From contig CM032661.1 in the NCBI GenBank assembly GCA_019095985.1, positions 3,629,004 to 3,693,003 on the forward strand: 64,000 nucleotides of DNA, given 5' to 3'. Below the pieces are notes generated by a model. It ran no database searches. It had not been told where the DNA came from and saw only the letters and a list, made by a program, of their open reading frames with translations. Made by a program: the position numbers and the translations under genes. The stretch's first letter is position 1, and the number at the start of each line of letters is the position of its first letter. This DNA is from Streblospio benedicti. Its lineage: Eukaryota; Annelida; Polychaeta; Spionida; Spionidae. Shown here piece after piece: positions 24,273 to 35,480 of this stretch.

Positions 24273-25285
24273 TAAGATCGTGGATTCGAACTCACGGTCT
24301 CCCGACTATGATTCAGACCGGTCATATGTCATAGGCGGTTGCTCTACCGACTGAGCTAATCTTCCCTGACGAAGGAATCACACTTCAACTTCGCCTATAT
24401 GCTTGTATGCTGCGTTGCGCAATCACACACTGTCTGACACCTTGCGCTATATTTAGCTTGTGCCAGTCTTAATCGACATGCACACTACCGACCTCGTTTG
24501 TTGGCATGCTGTGATACAGGATGTCATGCAGGATGCATTGTGTCTCTGAAGCACTTTCTTTACAGACTCCCCCAACTCCCTTCTCCTCTACAACCAGCTC
24601 ACTTATGTGACGATCTCACTTTCCCAACAGCCCCGATAGGGTACCGTATTCAACCTATCCCACTAGGGATCCGGGCACTACCCAGAGCCGCCATCACCTA
24701 GCGCTACTGGCTGCTTTGGAGAGTGAGTTAGGGAGTTTCTATACTACGTCAGCACTTCAGGGACACAGGGTTATCAGATCAGGAATTCTCCCGGTGTTAG
24801 TACCTTCCCATAGTCAGCTTTCGGTGACCGAGAGACCCGTAAGAATTCGCAGATCCAACTTTCCCACAATTCAGATCGCACATACCCAACTATCCGAGTT
24901 CGAAACTCCCGGGCGGTAGCCCCCTCCCCCAGTGTCTTACACACAGGGCCAGTCCCACTGGACTAAGGGACAATTCCACAATTTCACAGGGCGACTACCC
25001 GGTGGCTTCGAACTCACGGTCTCCCGACTATGATTCAGACCGGTCATATGTCATAGGCGGTTGCTCTACCGACTGACCTAATCTTCCCTGACGAAGGAAT
25101 CACACTTCAACTTCGCCTATATGCTTGTATGGTGCGTTGCGCAATCACACACTGTCTGACACCTTGCGCTATATTTAGCTTGTGCCAGTCTTAATCGACA
25201 TGCACACTACCGACCTCGTTTGTTGGCATGCTGTGATACAGGATGTCATGCAGGATGCATTGTGTCTCTGAAGCACTTTCTTTAC
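24273..25285 (-). repeat. Element with 275-bp direct repeats and tRNA-like ends
   Basis: About 275 bp at 24293-24566 recurs nearly unchanged at 25011-25285, around a 440-bp middle. On the minus strand each repeat holds gattagctcagtcggtagag (A box), and the first also gagttcgaatcc (B box), with an expanded anticodon arm. It could be two SINE copies around another sequence or a small terminal-repeat retroelement fossil. No coding capacity. Confidence 0.5.
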
Positions 25286-25436
25286 ATAAGTAGAAAAACA
25301 ATAAGATTTTATTAAGATTTTTTAGATTTTTTATGAAGATTTTTGCTTGAAAATTAAGATTTTTCATGGCTGTGATTAAGATTTTCAACGCTGACGGATT
25401 CACATCTCTGCACATCCCACAAATGTTCAGCCTTTT

Positions 25437-27262
25437 TCAAGTTTGACAAACATATTGAGCAGCAAGTCAACAAGGCCAATAAGACCCTTTGGCCTCATCA
25501 GAAGGTCCTTTGACTTCCTCAACATTGACACCTTCAAAACCCTGTACAAGTCCCTAGTTAGACCCTTATTGGAGTACTGCAATGTTGTGGCTCATCCTCA
25601 GTTTGAACGCCAGTGCAAGTTCCTGGAAGGAGTTCAGCGTAGAGCTACCAAGATGGTGCCAGCACTGAAAGACATATAGGGTATGGTGACAGGTTGAAGA
25701 AGTTAGACCTCTCAACACTATACTACAGGAGAGCCAGAGGAAATGTCATAGAGACCTACAAATACTTGCATGGTATCTACAAGGTTGACTCAAGTCCCCT
25801 CAAGCCAGCGAATGACACAAGCACTCGCCAAAATGCCGACGGCGATAATAGAAGAAGTGTATTGATTAAAACATGCTCGACTGTTTGGCGATTGTAAAAA
25901 ATTGCAACTGAAAGTCTAGTATAAATTATACTACACTCGACCTCGTCATTTAAAAAATCTAAAAAGCATGTGTATATTCCGAAATTCATGGATAATGACC
26001 AAATAAATATTAGAAATCTGTGTTGTTATCGTCCGCCATGACATCTGCAATGAGGCAGTGGCTATTTGTCGGAGTCGTAATGAGTAAGGCGGGGTACGTT
26101 ATGCTAAACAACATGGAATTGGCGCTAGCGTGTGATAAATGCACGGGTGTCGTCAGAATAGCATGTTTTACTACAAAATGGTGACTGGTTACGATTTCTC
26201 TTAAAAATATGAAATAATTATTGGAATTTACATGGATTAACAATGTGTCATTGAAAATTAATGATGTAGATCTGATGTAGGTAATATATATGACTTTTAA
26301 TAATAAGACTGGTCACTTGTATTTCATTTGAAAGGCGCATTTTGCACATCCAGTCTACTATTTCATATCTGTGTCTGTCACTGTGTCAGTAATCCAGTAT
26401 TATTTTGCTTGTAACCTACGGCGCAGCGGGGGGTGAGAGTGCACAGGAAGATGACACGGGGGTGGTGGTGGGGGGAATCTATCCCCAATTTTTTGAAAAT
26501 ATGATGCATTTTTTCTGGAATCTAGTGTATGATTTACAGAAAAGTTGGGTACTTAATATCATTTTTTGGGCTAGCACCTCTAAGAAATTATTGACCCCTA
26601 TTTATAATCTAAGGGGGCCTTTAGACCCCTTTTTATGATTTCGTATAATCATCCCTGCAGTCATCTATACCTGCCAATACAAAACTGAACAAAATATAGT
26701 AAAGTTTATAAATGTTTTTCTTAGTATTTATATTCGTTTAATAGCATGTTTTATTTTTATTCATATCAGAATCTTAAATTAATAAAGACAATTAACAAAT
26801 TGCAATTGGCTAGTGTAAAAAAAAACAAAAAAACCACTAGACGATCTCGGCTAGTGTGAAATTCTTTTGGCTAGTGTAAATTTCAACTCACTAGCCAATT
26901 TGGCTAGTATGAAAAAAAACTTGTGTCATTCGCTGCTCAAGCTCAGTCATGCTTCAGGTACCAGAGGCCACAATCTGAGACTTGAAAAAAGAAGACATAA
27001 CAAAGCCCTCAGAAAGAACTTCTTCTCATACAGAGTAGTTGATACCTGGAATAAATTGCCAGAAGAGATTGTCATGGTTCCTACAGTGAATACTTTGAAG
27101 AATAGAATTGATAAATAAACACTCTTTGGGAAAAATAGAATCAACCCTTTCCCATGCAAATAGTTATTACAGCAGACGAAGAATTAGTTCTACCAAAGAA
27201 TTTGTGATGACCAATAACAGGTCCTTTGACCTAAACCACTGAAGAGGATAACATAACATAAC
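25437..27262 (+). mobile_element. LINE 3' end (CR1/Jockey-like), copy 2, in two pieces
   Basis: Pieces 25437-25805 and 26936-27262. Read without the 1.1-kb insertion the protein continues SSPLK-LSHASGTRGHNLRL and ends FFSYRVVDTWNKLPEEIV..NRIDK stop, then an (ataac)n tail. It is cleaner than copy 1, but the upstream one-base shift is shared. Confidence 0.75.
25806..26935. mobile_element. CAGCG-ended DNA transposon, copy 2
   Basis: Same element in the duplicated LINE, with perfect CTCAAGC repeats (25799-25805 and 26936-26942). Taking it out leaves an uninterrupted LINE reading frame across the site, so the borders are exact. Non-autonomous, 1130 bp. Confidence 0.78.
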
Positions 27263-28275
27263 GTTTTCTCCCACATCCCACTTCCTTGAAATCCCACAGC
27301 CCTCATTATTTCGACCTTTTTTTCCCACCCTTTCCCACATCCCTCTTTTTTTTCGGCCCCTTCTCCCACATATCACTTCCTTGGTTTGTATAGTATGTAT
27401 AGACCTACAAAAAATCAAACTTCAGCATGTGGCAAAAAAATTTCTAAGTTAAACATGTAGCACATTTTTTTCAAAGTATCTCACTGCATGCTATAGAGTC
27501 AAGATAGCCATCATCCCAAAGCATGTTGCATGCTATTCATAGCCTGCATATTTCAAAGTTTTTCACTGCATGCTTTAGAGTCAAGATAGCCATCATCCCA
27601 AAGCATGCACATGGCATTCATAGCCTGCATGTGGTTGTCATGGCAGGCCATCACATCAGGTGCATGCTATCAAGACATGTGAATTGTGTTTGCATGCTAT
27701 GGCATGCTATATACATGCTATAGGACTGCTATTATGGCAGTCCAGTTTGGTAAGGGTAGCGGCATCTACAAGACTCATAGGAAGTCTGTTCCATACATTT
27801 GCACTCTGCTGCACAAATGAGAACTTCCTGATATTGAGTCTTGTATGTGTTTTGAAGATTTTGTACTTGTGCCCTCTTGTATTATTTTTGTTCAGTTCAA
27901 TAAAGTATGTTACAGTACTGTCATATTTCTGTCTTAAAATCTTATAACATCATATTATCAGTAATAATTCTAGAGCGTGAATTTGTACATTTGACACTAT
28001 ATTTTTTAATCATTAAAATCAATAAGTTAATACTTATTAATGATCAATTAACACTAAAATCGTGTGTGCTATGTACAGGCACATCATATTTAAAGATCAA
28101 ATATTAAAACGACAAATCTTGAGCTGTAATGAAAATTTGGCACATATTTTTGGGCAGTTAGCACTATTTTAGAGGAGAATGTGCAATTTGGCCTGTTTTA
28201 AAAAATCCTAGATTCATCACTGTATGATAAATGTAGATATTTTAGTAATTTATATTGAACACTAGATAGTATTAA

Positions 28276-28730
28276 AGGTCATGCTCAGTGGCCGAACAAG
28301 TATCTTGTAGAGAAGCATTATGATGTGTTCTGGTCAGTCTGAAAGTTTCTTTCATTTAAACAGCGTATTAAATTATGTAGAGCAATTCAAATCTCACGCC
28401 GTAAACAGCTGGCTAGAAACCCAGCAAAATCTAAACGGAATGATTTTCGTCAGACGTAACTTTACGGTGCACATAAGAAGCAGCCTATCCCTCAATTTTA
28501 ACTTGGACGTCTACCGTTGGAATTCCACGGTACGTCTGGCAAAAATCATTCGATTATGCAACATCACGTGACCTTGTGTTTTACAAAACATCATGGTATT
28601 TTTATAGGTGTAATAAATCATTAAGGTCAAAAATATTAAGTCTTATTTTCCTTACACTTCCAATGGAAAAGACATCGTTTATTGATTCTAGAATTTACAA
28701 AACAGTTATATTTTTGACCGAGCATTATCT
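28276..28730. mobile_element. TTAA-flanked MITE, family K, copy 2
   Basis: Same insertion as 1445-1915 in the duplicated segment: ends AGGTCATGCTCAG and AGATAATGCTCGG inverted, TTAA at 28272-28275 and 28731-28734. It is slightly shorter through small internal deletions. Confidence 0.78.
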
Positions 28731-29119
28731 TTAATGGGGTGTCTAAAAGAGTTCTTGATGATGACAATTTGACTGACTACATGTAGATTCTTTGCTGTTG
28801 TCTGATGTATTTTTATCAGTCCCATATTAATCCTCTGGATTATATATACTACACCATCAAACCCTTACATCTTTCCCTACCCTATTACTAGCCTTTCGTT
28901 TTCCAGTTTACGAGCAATATTTTAGTAAAGTATATTATAGTCCATTCATCATTAACCTATGATACAAAAACTTTATTACGTGAATAATTTGTCTGGTTTT
29001 TACACTTCTGGTTGTCTGATAGTCTCAATACATTTCTGCTTCCATCATGTGTTCCTATACAACATGCTGACAGTCCACCTTTCTTGGGAGCTGGTGACAG
29101 TTTATATATTCTCTTTCAG

Positions 29120-29251
29120 CCTGTGCTGCCAAGTGTGCGACATGCTCAACTAATGCTGACACCTGTGATAGCTGCGCCACTGGATACACGGGTGCTGGCT
29201 GTGACAGCTGCAGTGACGGATATTACAGCGACACCAGCGGTGCATGCCAAG
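29120..29251 (+). CDS. Cys-rich exon (alpha type, one and a half modules)
   Basis: Acceptor ctctttcag and donor gtagga bound a 132-bp 1-1 exon. It reads Ala-CAAKCATCSTNADTCDSC, then a second C-x2-C turn with GYYSDTSGACQG. It is the longest alpha exon and intact, with no stop or frameshift. It closely matches the exons at 4600 and 21487, as do their upstream introns, so the three are tandem paralogues. It could be spliced to the exons at 34791 or 36846; phases agree. Whether it belongs to the same transcript as the 46844-63818 block is an inference from phase and direction. Confidence 0.75.
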
Positions 29252-29495
29252 GTAGGAGACATTTTTACCATGCACCACAGTGTGGTGTGATCAGTCATTG
29301 TGAACATTGTGTTTCTTTTTGCAATAATGATAGGTGATTTGGAAACATGATTTCTTGGTACCAAACTCCTGGTAGATGCGGGATTTAAGCACCCCCACAT
29401 ACCAAAATCTTCTCATGCACTACTGAATCAATTTGGATGAAACTGTCTATTCCTCAAGATATTATGCATAACGTTTATGCTTTGAATTTTGAATA

Positions 29496-29854
29496 CCGTA
29501 TTCGTTCTTTTAAGTGCACAGTAAGCTTACAAAAACAACTTTCAAACAAAAACAAATGTCTAATATTAGTAAAGCGCACCCCGCTGTTCTTGCATTTTTT
29601 CTATTATTGCTTACCGCGCGAATATTCTTTCACAAAGCAACCGGCGTTTTTTTCACACTGCGACCGGCATGTAAGTCTTTTTCACAATGCGACCGGCACA
29701 TACCGGCATGCTAGTCTTAAAATATGGCGAGATAAACATGAAATCTTTGGGAAAGTTTGGTGCGGGGGGGTGCAATGCACAATTTGATTAATTTAATCTG
29801 TGAAACAGTGGGGTGTGCTTAATGGTGCAGGTGTGCTTGAAAGAACGAATACGG
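29496..29854. mobile_element. Small MITE with TA duplication
   Basis: CCGTATTCGTTCTTT at the left and the inverse aaagaacgaatacgg at the right, TA on both sides (29494-29495, 29855-29856). Fits Tc1/mariner-type MITEs. It lies 24 bp from the next element. Confidence 0.7.
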
Positions 29855-29880
29855 TAAGTCAAATTTTAACATTACCGTTA

Positions 29881-32800
29881 CCGGGCTGATAAAAGCGCCA
29901 AATTTTGCACAGACTTAGGTCTTGATGTTACTTTTAATATTAGAAGGGGTGCCCACTTGAACGATTCAATACATCCGAGAAATAAGGAAAAATCCAAAAT
30001 GGCCGCCGCGAAGCACATATGTTTAGTGTCTATCTCATTTATTCATATTCATGAATCATGATGTGGTAATTTTGGTCTCGGATATTAAGAAACATAGTTA
30101 GGGGTTCAAGAAAAGTGAGGTTTGACTTGCAGCAACCTGGCAGAATGATTAAAATTCAAGATGGCGTCCAAAATGGCCGCCAAATCGAGGAACATTTTTC
30201 ATAAAATGGCACTTTACCAAGTCCAAAAGTACAAATAAATGCCATTTTCATGGTACACATATTAATGTATGCCCTTTAAATGAATTAATTCGACCATGTC
30301 AATTATGCTCGTTGGATTCCTGTGCATATTAGAGACATGCAAATGTTACCAGAACAGACGCGAGAAGAATTTGTACAGCATCGTCATTGGGTCATAAACA
30401 AAACCGCCAAGACATTTTCTGCCATACCTATCGACCAGGCACATGAGCAAGAAAATAAGATCGTCAAAGGTGTAGGTGGTGGTGTGGGCCTGACTGAAAA
30501 CCCAGTTGCATTCAGGTAAATTTACAAATGTTTCAATGCTGTATTGCTATGACCAGTTTGATTTGTTTTGTACAGAGAAAGTCCAGTGTAGTCGTATCTT
30601 CGCCTGCACTGCACAACTTTCTCACTGTGGTCTTATATTATCTCTGTAATACTTTCACAGTAACATATGATAATTGTATCAAATAAACCAATTGCAGGTT
30701 TCATATTTTCATGATTACAGGCGCTGGATGTTATCAGGTCCTGAACTTGCAAGGGTACTGAAGATGTTTGAAATGGAGTACATAACTGATGATGATCCTG
30801 AACTTCCAAGGAACTTTCAAAACCATGAGCAAGGGTATTCAACTCAGCGTACATTCCAAAGACAAGTGAATAGTCTCTGTGAAGCAATCAAGAGAATGGG
30901 TAATCCATTCTTAGTAGAGTGTGAAGAGTTGATCACCTTAGATGACCAAACGTGTGTTGATGAATCTGCTGCTCAGTCTCTACGTAATCTTGAAGAACTT
31001 GGAAGACATCAGTATAATGACTTTGTGGAAAAGGTTCTTGTGAATCGTACACGATCTATCCATGACCCATTGAAGAAAAATTCACTTACCCTCTTCAAAG
31101 CACCTAAATGCAAAGTGTCTCAGGGTGAAAAAAAGTGAAATTGTTGCAAAACAATGTCGCACTATTTGGCCAGTTGTATGTTTCCATGCAAAATCGACAA
31201 GGTGACCTTCAAGAATTTTTTGCACATGAAGTTCAGGCATTTCCAGCTTCCCTTTCTGACTTTGGTAACTTGCACCTACCAGGCACAAAGAGCGACCTCT
31301 TGAAATGCTTACAGACAACTGAAAACCTTGTGCCACCTCCTATCTATGACTGCAGGATACTTGATGGAGCTGCCATTGTACACTCACTTCCAGCTGTTGG
31401 AATCAAAACCTTTGATGAGTATAGTGAAAAGGTGTTCATCCCTTTCTTACAGAGCCAATTGAATACAGCAATGAGAGTGGACATTGTTTGGGACACATAT
31501 GTTCCTGACAGCTTAAAGGAGGCAACACGAGAAAAAACGGGGCAAAGGGGTGCGCCGTAAGGTGACAGGACAAGCAAAATTCCCTACCAGCTGGATGGAA
31601 TTTTTGAAAGATTCGCAAAACAAGAATGAGCTATTTGCCTTCCTAACATCAAAACTTGAGGATGTCAACTGTCCACCCGGGGGATCTCTGTTTGCAACAT
31701 CGGGTAAGTGTTAGGTTTTAGGTATTGGTGATAAAATACTAATTTGTTGCATCAAACCAGTATTTATTTCAAATGCTCTTGCATTATGGTTTACAGGTCA
31801 GTCTGTGGTATCATGGGGTAACAGTGAAGACATGATGCCAAACTGTGACCACGAGGAAGCAGACACGAGAATTGTTGTTCATGTACTTCATGCTTTGGAA
31901 CATGGTGCAACAACTGTGCAAGTGCGAACTGTAGACACTGATGTCATTGTAATCCTTGTTGGCGCATATCACCATTTGATTGTAACAAACCCTGCAGCAG
32001 AGATTTGGATTGCATTTGGCATGGGCAAAAACTTCAGTTTTTACAATATTGGAAGCATTTGTTCATCACTTGGAGACCATAAAGCTCGAGCCTTACCGGT
32101 TTTCCATGCCTTTACCGGGTGCGATCAGACAAGTTCTTTTGTTGGCAAGGGGAAGAAGTCAGGTTGGCAAGCATGGCAAGCCTACGATGAAGTAACCCAG
32201 GCGTTTGTTGCCATTGCTTCAACCCCTTTCCAGTTAATTTCAGTGGAGTCGCCCACGTTCAAGCTACTGGAAAGGTACACGGTCATATTATATGACAAAG
32301 CAAGTGCATCCTCTTCAGTAAATGAGACTAGGATGACCCTATTTTGCCACAGAAGCTGTGCAATGGAGAAGCTCCCGCCAACCCAGGTAACCCTTAGACC
32401 TATACAACAATCATTGATACATTTTGTTATTTTCATACTTACAGTATCCTATAATGGAACTGATTTTTATCCTTTGCACAAACAGGATGCACTACTTCAA
32501 CATGCTCTGCGGGTCATTTACCAAGCTGGGGTATGGTGCACGAGCCATCAGGCACTACAGTCATTGCCATCTCCAGAGACTTTTGCATGGACAAAAGTGT
32601 GTGGCAAAAATGGTTACAGACCATTATGGATCACCATACCGGAGGTTTCCTTTGCATGCAGACAATTGATCAGATGTGCGTGCAAAGGGAACTGTACCTC
32701 ATGCAAGTGCGGCAAAGCCAGCCTAAATTGTACACGTCTTTGCAAATGCAAATGTGCTAAATAAATGAATAAATAAATTCATTATTAGCTATTTTTTTTG

Positions 32801-33219
32801 TCTTCCCAACCTTCTAAATCACCCAATGGTTTCACATTTTTAGTTTTGTACCATCTACCATTATTTGTACCATCATTTGTAAATATCGAAATAAAGTCCT
32901 ATGAAAGATCTTATTACGGCGGCCATTTTGGATTTAATATGAGGTAAATATGTATCTTACAACCTTAATTATGTTTCTCTTGAGTCAGTGTACCCAAAGA
33001 GTAATGTTTGACACCGCAATCAACAAACAATAACTAATAATGCCGGACTATGATAGTATACCAGGCCAGATTGCTAAATTATAAGCCTTTGAGGCGGCCA
33101 TTTTGAATTTTTCCTTATTTCTCGCATATATTGAATCGGTCAATTGGGCACCCCTTCTAATATTAAAAGTTACATAAAAACCTAAGTCTGTGCAAAATTT
33201 GGTGCTTTTATCAACCCGG
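29881..33219. mobile_element. 3.3-kb DNA transposon with inverted repeats of about 130 bp and TA flanks
   Basis: Left end CCGGGCTGATAAAAGC.. and right end its inverse with CCGGGTTGATAAAAGC; the match is continuous for about 130 bp with roughly a dozen differences, up to aaaatggccgcc. TA flanks both ends. It contains one spliced gene (30289-32764). The family name is unknown to me. The small number of end differences suggests moderate age. Confidence 0.8.
30289..32764 (+). pseudogene. Transposon-encoded protein: DTDV/AFTGCD family with CXC tail
   Basis: Exons 30289-30515, 30721-31703, 31797-32386 and 32486-32764 join in phase. Landmarks in order: NYARWIPVHIRDM, AIPIDQAHEQENKIVKG with GGGVGLTENP, RRWMLSGPELARV, NCDHEEADTRIVVH, VRTVDTDVIVIL, FHAFTGCDQTSSF, and a Cys-rich tail RCACKGNCTSCKCG..CKCKCAK like Tesmin/TSO1 CXC. 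Proteins of this make-up are common as unnamed repeats in invertebrate genomes; acidic residues in the DHEEADTR, DTDV and GCD motifs suggest a metal-dependent nuclease or transposase (inference). The start is missing, and two A-run indels break exon 2 (near 31131 and 31533). Confidence 0.75.
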
Positions 33220-33599
33220 TACTATCCCATGACTCCATGGTGTAATGACTTATCTAACCTATTTATCAACGCAAAAAGGCAGGCTAGACATTATGGAACA
33301 AAGGAAATTATTATCAGAAGCAATTTTCACTCACAAAACTAATGATTTTCTTGATGCTTCTTACCGGCATGCTAACATTTTCATGTCGCAGTTGACATTT
33401 TGTCAAATCTCCCTTGTATCTGGCCTTGTATGATACATGTGACAAACGCTTTGGTAGGTACGAGGGTTTGAAGAAACGTTGTTTTAGGCTTATTTTAAGG
33501 CATGCATTAAGGCATAAATGCCTTAGCTACAGTCAAAGGGTTAACAAAAAACAGGTTTGAATTGGGCCGATAAGTTTAAAAAAATGGATATCAGTTTTA

Positions 33600-33745
33600 T
33601 ATTCTACACCAAACACATGTGTAACAAGCAATGGCTACTCCAGTCCCTTCTTTGAAATATCAAAAGGAATAAGGCAGGGATGTCCTATCTCTGCACTTTT
33701 ATTTATACTACTAGTGGAATTTTTAGCTTTAAATATTTTGAAAAA
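33600..33745 (+). mobile_element. LINE reverse transcriptase fragment (L1-like motif)
   Basis: Frame reads SPFFEISKGIRQGCPISALL then FILLVEFLAL, the G-I-R-Q-G-C-P-x-S motif of reverse transcriptase. A similar, more decayed piece is at about 35180-35480. Both are short remnants in the intron between exons at 29120 and 34791/36846. Confidence 0.65.
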
Positions 33746-34790
33746 AAAAATATGACCCTCTTGGCATGACACCTGTCAAGGCTGGCGAAATCCAGTCCCA
33801 CCTGGCCAACCTAAAAAAAATAGTAGTAAAATTAAAAAATGTAGTGTTTATGTGTTAACAAAAATTAGAGTTCGTTATTTTACAATGTATTTCCAATGTA
33901 GTCATCAGAACGATTCAGGGGTCACTACTGAAGTTTTTAAAGTATAAACCATATAACAACTGACAGTGTCATATAGATCAGATATGTATTTAGAATATTG
34001 TCCTATATCAAGCCTTATAACTAGTGATTTTCTGCTTCTTCAATCAAACTTTCAATCAATCAAATTGTATGTTTATTTAAGTATGACCTAATGATTCCTA
34101 ATTCAGAGGGTGTGACCTGGCTGCCCAGTCTACATCTTAACTGTCCTTTCGAAGCCTTCGGTCAATAGCCATGCCCCAACGTGCACTAACTAATATTCAA
34201 TAAAATAAATAAAAATATATGATGGTGACTAAAACATCACATTTAAAACTCAAATATATCATGAATCTTGAGAGTTTACAATAAAAAATATAGCTCATTT
34301 TTTTTGCGCCATTGGCACACATATTTGAGGCAATGTCACTGGGATTCATAGGTCTAATAACTTAATTACATATATAAATTTTATTTATTTTGCCATATTT
34401 ACAATTAAAATTTACGATATGAAATACACACAATTAATGATTATTTTAAAAACATAAGAATATTTAAAATTACAGTAGTAGATGGCAGGGGTGGAAAAAG
34501 TTCCACCCCATGTTCTTATCACAGTTTAAATATTCATAGTATACTTTTAAACAATTTTGTGTAATATAATACTAAGTGTTATAATGCAATTTAAGAAAAA
34601 AAAAGAAAGCAATAATAAAATACATACTAATTACGTGTCAACTTAATGATATATTCCCAAGTCCACAATATCAAAATCATTTCAAAATAGATATTTTGCT
34701 CTTTTAACTGCATTAAATTTGCTCACTTTCCTCATATAAAAGTTTATATGGTGAAATTTCAACTGCCTGATAGTTTACGTGGTCTTTCAA

Positions 34791-34895
34791 CATGTACATT
34801 GAGCAACTGTGCAGCTTGCAAAAATAGGGCCACTTCTATGAAGTGTCAAACCTGCGACACTGGATATTACAAAGACAATAGTGGTGATTGCCAAG
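34791..34895 (+). CDS. Cys-rich exon with a lost acceptor AG
   Basis: The full module would start at 34791 (CTLSNCAACKNRATSMKC then QTCDTGYYKDNSGDCQG) and ends with a perfect CAAG|gtatga donor, 105 bp, phase 1-1. However, the bases before it are tctttcaa, not tctttcag, so the acceptor is gone. An internal gtgcag at 34809-34814 would start a shorter 81-bp exon at 34815, still phase 1-1 and beginning with Cys. Either the exon is shortened or it is dead; the open frame favours use of the internal acceptor. Confidence 0.5.
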
Positions 34896-35179
34896 GTATG
34901 AAATGATCATTATTATGCAGAATCAAATACAGTTAAGGTCCAAATATCTGGATCCGCTTTATCCAGAAGTGAAATCTTGGCTCCATTTTTAAAGTTACGG
35001 ATTTGAACATGTCTCTTTTGCTATCGTGTTAAAAAAAATCACATGCTTTTCAAAGTTACTATATTTAATAGGAGCTAGCTTCATCACACGCTTTCTATTG
35101 ATAATCTAAGTTACGTTACCGGTCATATTTCGGGTGATAGAGACTAGATCGTGACACAGATCACAGATCTAGATCTTTT

Positions 35180-35480
35180 AGAAAAAAACAGGTTTGAATT
35201 GGGCAGATAAGTTTTAAAAAATGGATATCAGACTAGGTGGAATAACCTCCAATTCTTTTCATCTCCGATTGAATTTCAAGGGGTTGCGATGTTTTTACAG
35301 CTGATTGTCGTATAAAAGGATATCATAATTTTATATTCTAAACCAAACACATTTGTAATTCCATTCATAGCAATAAATCTCCAACCCTTCTTTTAAATAA
35401 ATAAAGGAATGAGGCAGGGATATCCACATGCACTTTTATTTAAAACAGAGGACTGTTTTAGCTATCAATATTGAAAAAAA
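35180..35480 (+). mobile_element. Decayed second fragment of the same LINE
   Basis: Shares aaaacaggtttgaattgggc, atggatatcag, ggaatgaggcagggatat and tgcacttttattta with 33540-33745. Frames are broken. Confidence 0.5.

Larger units (their letters stand above)
25285..27577. repeat. Segmental repeat, copy 2
   Basis: The uninterrupted version of 5513-9538: no 1.7-kb insertion and no MITE at tgcTTTAgagtc. It therefore provides empty sites for both. It runs on directly into 27578-29250, which matches 288-2180. Confidence 0.8.

Noticed and set aside
24273-24372. Functional tRNA gene on the minus strand
   Set aside because: A and B boxes are present, but the T stem has an extra base, the acceptor stem does not pair, and the piece recurs in a larger repeat.
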